From: Acidobacteriaceae bacterium
Lineage (GTDB): Bacteria > Acidobacteriota > Terriglobia > Terriglobales > Acidobacteriaceae
DNA length: 64,000 bases
Assembly: GCA_003151335.1 (NCBI GenBank)
Contig: PLXE01000080.1
Span: 19,620 to 83,619 of the forward strand
Direction: 5' to 3'
Positions 59,748-64,000 of this stretch are shown here, piece by piece (position 1 is the stretch's first letter; each line of letters opens with the position of its first letter). The notes below the pieces were generated by a model that ran no database searches, was not told the origin of the DNA, and saw nothing but the letters and a program-made list of their open reading frames with translations. A program made the position numbers and the translations under genes.

Positions 59748-59775
59748 AGCGCAGCTTCGGCTGCGCTTTTCTTTT
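59748..59775 (+). terminator. Rho-independent terminator after bamD
   Basis: AGCGCAGC-TTCG-GCTGCGCT followed by TTTCTTTT. Confidence 0.85.
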
Positions 59776-59787
59776 GCGTCTTGCCGG

Positions 59788-59824
59788 CTGACTACTGGCT
59801 ACTGGCTACTGACTACTGACTACT
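59788..59824. repeat. Heptamer-periodic array
   Basis: CTGACTA CTGGCTA CTGGCTA CTGACTA CTGACTA CT. Confidence 0.8.
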
Positions 59825-59872
59825 CTTGCCTGTAATATCGAAGTCGAAGCTTCATTCGCAGAACGGATTGCA

Positions 59873-62599
59873 ATGCCTCACGATCTTCCCAAGGCCTACG
59901 AACCGGGCGCCATTGAACCGCGTTGGGCCGAATACTGGGTCCACGAAAAGCTGTTCCACGTGGAACTCCCCACCGACCCTGGCCAGCCCACCTTCACGGT
60001 GACCCTGCCGCCGCCCAACGTCACCGGTAACCTACACATGGGCCACATGTTAGAGCACACCGAGATCGACATCATCGTGCGTTGGAAGCGGATGCAGGGC
60101 CTGCGCACGCTATGGTTGCCAGGCACCGATCACGCCGGCATCGCCACTCAGTTGATGGTGGAGCGCCAGCTCGCGGCTGAAGGCAAGAACCGCCGCGACA
60201 TGGGGCGCGAGGCGTTCATCGCGCGCGTCTGGGACTGGAAGCAGCACTATGGCGGAGTCATTCTGCAACAGATGAAGCGCCTCGGCGCTTCGGTGGATTG
60301 GTCACGCGAATACTTCACCATGGACGAGCGCATGTCGCGCGCCGTGCGCGAGGCCTTCGTGCGCCTGCATGAAGAAGGACTGATCTATCGCGGCAAGTAC
60401 ATCGTGAACTGGTGCCCGCGTTGCGTCACTGCCGTGTCCGATCTGGAAGTGATGCACGAAGACACGCCGGGCAAGATTTACGAAATCCGTTATCCAGTCA
60501 TCGGGTCCAAAGACGAGTACATCGTGGTGGCCACTACGCGTCCTGAAACCATGTTGGGAGACACAGCGGTCGCGGTGAATTCCGCCGACGAGCGCTACCG
60601 TCATCTGCACGGCAAGAAAGTTCTGCTGCCGCTAATGAATCGCGAGATCCCCATCATCACCGACGACATCCTCGCCAATCCTGAGTTCGGGACCGGCGCG
60701 GTGAAGGTCACGCCGTCGCACGATCCCAACGATTTCGAAGCAGGCGTGCGCAACAACCTGCCGCAGATCGACGTGATGAACGAAGTCGCGCAGATGAACG
60801 AGAACGCTGGACCCTACAAGGGACTGGACCGCTTCGAGGCGCGGCAGAAGGTGCTGGAAGACCTCGAGTGCGGCGGCTTTCTGGTCGGAGTGAAGGACTA
60901 TGTTGTCCCGCTGGGAAAGTGTGGTCGCTGCAAGACCATCGTCGAGCCACGGCTTTCGACGCAGTGGTTCGTCAAGATCCAGCCGCTGGCCGACCGCGCC
61001 ATCGAGGTGGTGGAGAACGGCGACGTCAAGTTCGTGCCGGAGAATTACTCCAAGACCTATTTCGAATGGATGCGCAACATTCACGACTGGTGCATCTCGC
61101 GGCAATTGTGGTGGGGACATCGCATTCCGGCGTGGCATTGCAAAGATTGCCCCGAAATCATGGTCGCGCGGGAAACGCCCACCCAATGCACCAAGTGCGG
61201 CGGGAGCCATCTGGAGCAAGACAACGACGTGCTCGACACCTGGTTCTCGTCGGGCCTGTTGCCGTGCTCGGCGCTGGGTTGGCCCGACAGCACGCCCGAC
61301 CTCGACGCGTTCTACCCGACGACGTTGCTGATCACCGGCTTCGACATCCTGTTCTTCTGGGTGGCGCGCATGATCATGATGAACTGCCACTTCATGCGCG
61401 GACACAAGCAGGGCGACGTGCCATTTCACAACGTTTACATCCACGCGCTAGTGCGGGATGCCGAGCGCCAGAAGATGTCGAAGACCAAGGGCAACGTGAT
61501 GGACCCCATCGAGATCATCGAACAGTACGGCACCGACGCTGTGCGCTTCACGCTGGCCTCGATGGCCGCGCCCGGGACCGACATCGCCTTTTCGGAGAGC
61601 CGCACCCAGAGCTATCGCGCCTTCGCCAACAAGATTTGGAACTCCGCACGCTTCCTGTTCATGAACGTGGAACGGGCGCAGGAGTCGGGTTTGTGGTCGC
61701 TGGGTGACTTTCGAGGCTTAGCAACCGACTTCAACGCCAAGGGCGTTTCCGGCTTCAAGGCTGAAACTCTCGACGACCGCTGGATTCTGTCGCGCTTCAA
61801 TCGGGTTGCGCAACAGATGAACGAAGCGCTGGAGACCTACCGCTTCCATGAAGCGGCCCACGTGGTCTATCACTTCTTCTGGGGCGAGTACTGCGACTGG
61901 TATCTGGAACTGATCAAGCCACGCCTGGCTGCCGACGATCGCGAACAGGCCCGGATTGCACACCGAAATCTGATCAGCATCTTCGAAGGCGCGCTGCGCA
62001 TGTTGTCGCCGTTCATGCCTTTCATTACGGAAGAGCTCTGGCATGCCGTGTACGATGGCAAACCGCCGCTCAAATCGATTGCGCTGGCTGCGTATCCCAG
62101 GATTGACCCGTCGCAGGTGGACGCAGACGCCGAAACCGAGATGGCGATCATGCAGGATTTGATCGAAGGCGTGCGCAACATCCGGGCTGAGTTGAAGATC
62201 GAACCCAAGCAGAAGGTGGCCATCGAGATCTTCGCCGACGGCGACATGCGCTCCTTGATCGAGCGCAACCGTGGCGCGGTGGAGCGGTTGGCAAATGTGG
62301 AAGGCATTACCTTCGTGGACTCATCGCTGTCCAAGTCTGCGGGCGCGCGCAGCACTGCCCGCTTCGATGTGCGGGTACTCTATGAGCGCAAGATGGATGC
62401 GACTGCCGAACGCGACCGACTCAGCAAAGAGCTGACGTGGCTTACGCAGGAGTTGACGCGTGCGACAGCGCAGTTGAACAATGACGCCTTTCTTGCCAAA
62501 GCCCCGGCACACGTGGTCGAGGGATTGAGGAAGCGCAAAGGCGAAGTTGAAATGTTGGTCCAGAAGGCAAACGAAGCGTTGGGAGAGTTAGGCGCTTAA
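59873..62599 (+). CDS. valS: Valyl-tRNA synthetase
   Basis: PPPNVTGNLHMGHMLEHTEIDIIVRWKRMQG, KMSKTKGNVMDP. Confidence 0.97.
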   Translation: MPHDLPKAYEPGAIEPRWAEYWVHEKLFHVELPTDPGQPTFTVTLPPPNVTGNLHMGHMLEHTEIDIIVRWKRMQGLRTLWLPGTDHAGIATQLMVERQLAAEGKNRRDMGREAFIARVWDWKQHYGGVILQQMKRLGASVDWSREYFTMDERMSRAVREAFVRLHEEGLIYRGKYIVNWCPRCVTAVSDLEVMHEDTPGKIYEIRYPVIGSKDEYIVVATTRPETMLGDTAVAVNSADERYRHLHGKKVLLPLMNREIPIITDDILANPEFGTGAVKVTPSHDPNDFEAGVRNNLPQIDVMNEVAQMNENAGPYKGLDRFEARQKVLEDLECGGFLVGVKDYVVPLGKCGRCKTIVEPRLSTQWFVKIQPLADRAIEVVENGDVKFVPENYSKTYFEWMRNIHDWCISRQLWWGHRIPAWHCKDCPEIMVARETPTQCTKCGGSHLEQDNDVLDTWFSSGLLPCSALGWPDSTPDLDAFYPTTLLITGFDILFFWVARMIMMNCHFMRGHKQGDVPFHNVYIHALVRDAERQKMSKTKGNVMDPIEIIEQYGTDAVRFTLASMAAPGTDIAFSESRTQSYRAFANKIWNSARFLFMNVERAQESGLWSLGDFRGLATDFNAKGVSGFKAETLDDRWILSRFNRVAQQMNEALETYRFHEAAHVVYHFFWGEYCDWYLELIKPRLAADDREQARIAHRNLISIFEGALRMLSPFMPFITEELWHAVYDGKPPLKSIALAAYPRIDPSQVDADAETEMAIMQDLIEGVRNIRAELKIEPKQKVAIEIFADGDMRSLIERNRGAVERLANVEGITFVDSSLSKSAGARSTARFDVRVLYERKMDATAERDRLSKELTWLTQELTRATAQLNNDAFLAKAPAHVVEGLRKRKGEVEMLVQKANEALGELGA

Positions 62600-62618
62600 G
62601 CCTCCGGGGAGATGGATC

Positions 62619-63497
62619 ATGGATTGGGCAAGCCGCAGGATCACCGCCATCCTGGAAAACGCATTGCAGGAAGATCGCGCCACCCGTGATGCCACCACCT
62701 ACGCGTGCATCGATCCCAACCAGCGCGCCTCGGGCACTATTCTCGCCAAGCAGGACTGCGTGCTCTCCGGGCTGGGCTGCATCCCGCGCATCCTCAGCGT
62801 CTTCGCGAGGCTGGATGGCACCGTCACCTCGCATCCCGAGGTCACCAGCCACACCGAAATCTTCGACGGCGTGCGCGTGCGCAAAGGACAATCGATTGCG
62901 GTCATCGTCCACAATGCGCGGGTGGTATTGTCTTGCGAGCGTGTGATCTTGAATCTCATTCAGCGCATGAGCGGCATTGCTACGCTGACACGCCGCTACG
63001 TGGACGCGGTGGCGGGCACCGGCACCGTCATTTTGGACACGCGCAAGACTGCGCCGGGTCTGCGTGTGCTGGATAAGTACGCGGTGAGCTGCGGCGGGGG
63101 CATCAACCATCGCCTCGACCTCAGCGATGGTGTGCTCATCAAGAACAACCACATTGCGCTCGCCGGTGGGGCGGTGACGACGCTGCAACGCGCGCTGCAC
63201 AATCGCCGCGGCCCGCAGATCGTGGAAATTGAGGTGCGATCACTACAGGAACTCGAGGATGTCCTGGAGCATGGCGCCGAAGCTGTACTGCTCGACAATA
63301 TGTCGCCGGAGAACGTGCGCCAGGCGGTGGAGCGCGTCCGGCAACTGGATCGGGATGTGCCGTTGGAAGCCTCGGGCGGAATCACCCTGGAAAACGTGCG
63401 CACCTACGCCGAAACCGGAGTGAACTTCATTTCGGTGGGAGCCCTGACCCATTCCGCCCCGGCGGTAGACCTCAGCATGAGAATCGCTCCAGCGTAA
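62619..63497 (+). CDS. nadC: Nicotinate-nucleotide pyrophosphorylase (quinolinate PRTase)
   Basis: LDTRKTAPGLRVLDKYAVSCGGGINHRLDLSDGVLIKNNHI, EASGGITLENVRTYAETGVNFISVGALTHS. Confidence 0.96.
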   Translation: MDWASRRITAILENALQEDRATRDATTYACIDPNQRASGTILAKQDCVLSGLGCIPRILSVFARLDGTVTSHPEVTSHTEIFDGVRVRKGQSIAVIVHNARVVLSCERVILNLIQRMSGIATLTRRYVDAVAGTGTVILDTRKTAPGLRVLDKYAVSCGGGINHRLDLSDGVLIKNNHIALAGGAVTTLQRALHNRRGPQIVEIEVRSLQELEDVLEHGAEAVLLDNMSPENVRQAVERVRQLDRDVPLEASGGITLENVRTYAETGVNFISVGALTHSAPAVDLSMRIAPA

Positions 63498-63500
63498 ATA

Positions 63501-63549
63501 GCCTTCAGCTGTCAGCCGTCAGCTTTCGGCTCTCAGCTATCAGCCAACG
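63501..63549. repeat. Heptamer-periodic array
   Basis: CCTTCAG CTGTCAG CCGTCAG CTTTCGG CTCTCAG CTATCAG CCAACGC. Confidence 0.7.
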
Positions 63550-63599
63550 CCGGTATGCGGGTCCTGTCCCGCGTTCGTTGCAGGTGTCTTCGTTGTGGG

Positions 63600-63660
63600 T
63601 GTCATCCCGAGCGACAAGGTCGCCGTGGCGACCGAGGAGTCGAGCGACCTGCCTTTTTCG
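63600..63660. repeat. GTCATCCCGAGCG…GCGACCTGC dispersed element
   Basis: Shares ends and central GGTCGCCGTGGCGACC with 19500 copy. Confidence 0.7.
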
Positions 63661-63852
63661 CATTTACACCACCGTCCGCGAAGCTGAGCAGACCCCAAAC
63701 AGGCTGTCCATCCTGAGAGCGGAGCGAGTCGAAGGATCCCTATATTCCCTACTGATTTTTACCGTGCCGAAGGCCTGCGGTCAGATTCGTTGTGTAATCG
63801 CCTTCCATGAGAAGGCCGGTCGCAGTCAAGTTCTGTTTTGCCTTCCTAGATT

Positions 63853-63980
63853 CCACCTTCCTTTCTTAGCGGCGGGTTTTTCAGAGCGGCCCACAGCCGT
63901 CAAGGGCGCGTATTGTGCGGCGCAGCGAACCCTTGACGGCGCGGACCGCTCTGGGAACATGCCGCTAGATAGGAAGGTGG
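63853..63980. repeat. Long multi-block inverted repeat (possible MITE or structured RNA)
   Basis: Four paired blocks: CCACCTTCCT/AGGAAGGTGG, AGCGGC/GCCGCT, AGAGCGG/CCGCTCT, GCCGTCAAGGG/CCCTTGACGGC. Confidence 0.75.
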
Positions 63981-64000
63981 GCCATGGTCGGCCTGTTCCT

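Noticed and set aside
16322-63549. Heptamer arrays as CRISPR
   Set aside because: Period of 7 bp without repeat-spacer structure and no cas genes in the window
1-64000. tRNA/rRNA genes, prophage or IS transposases
   Set aside because: No convincing cloverleaf, rRNA signature, integrase or transposase motif seen on either strand

Overview
High-GC, gene-dense bacterial chromosome segment with no phage, integrase, transposase, CRISPR, rRNA or tRNA that I could support. Gene content and repeat style suggest Acidobacteriota (inference only). Main blocks: (1) about 0.2-6.3 kb, a multiheme respiratory cluster: tetraheme cyt c, monoheme cyt c, Rieske, b6/subunit IV-like cyt b, nonaheme membrane-anchored cyt c, second tetraheme paralog. 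(2) Housekeeping genes: EF-G-like GTPase, ubiE/menG, aroB, nadB, nadC, galT, rplM-rpsI, rpsB-tsf, rpe, bamD, valS. (3) A GntR-ABC operon with a palindromic operator over the -10. (4) An exopolysaccharide cluster (35-41 kb) including an O-antigen-ligase-like protein with an embedded PDZ-like segment. (5) A MacB-like ABC pair whose ATPase has a Walker A Lys->Glu change. (6) An ArsA-type ATPase, a YncE/phosphoesterase lipoprotein and a tannase-like protein. The most unusual signals are intergenic: at least nine degenerate tandem arrays with 7-bp periodicity, most touching gene stop codons; REPIN-like nested inverted hairpins; a compound hairpin element whose terminal stem differs in sequence but keeps pairing between two copies; a long multi-block inverted repeat at the right edge; and a compact transcription unit with near-consensus promoter and terminator that encodes a 17-aa Lys-rich peptide. 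Several sub-60-aa ORFs absent from the supplied track are reported. All assignments come from reading the sequence; no searches were run.
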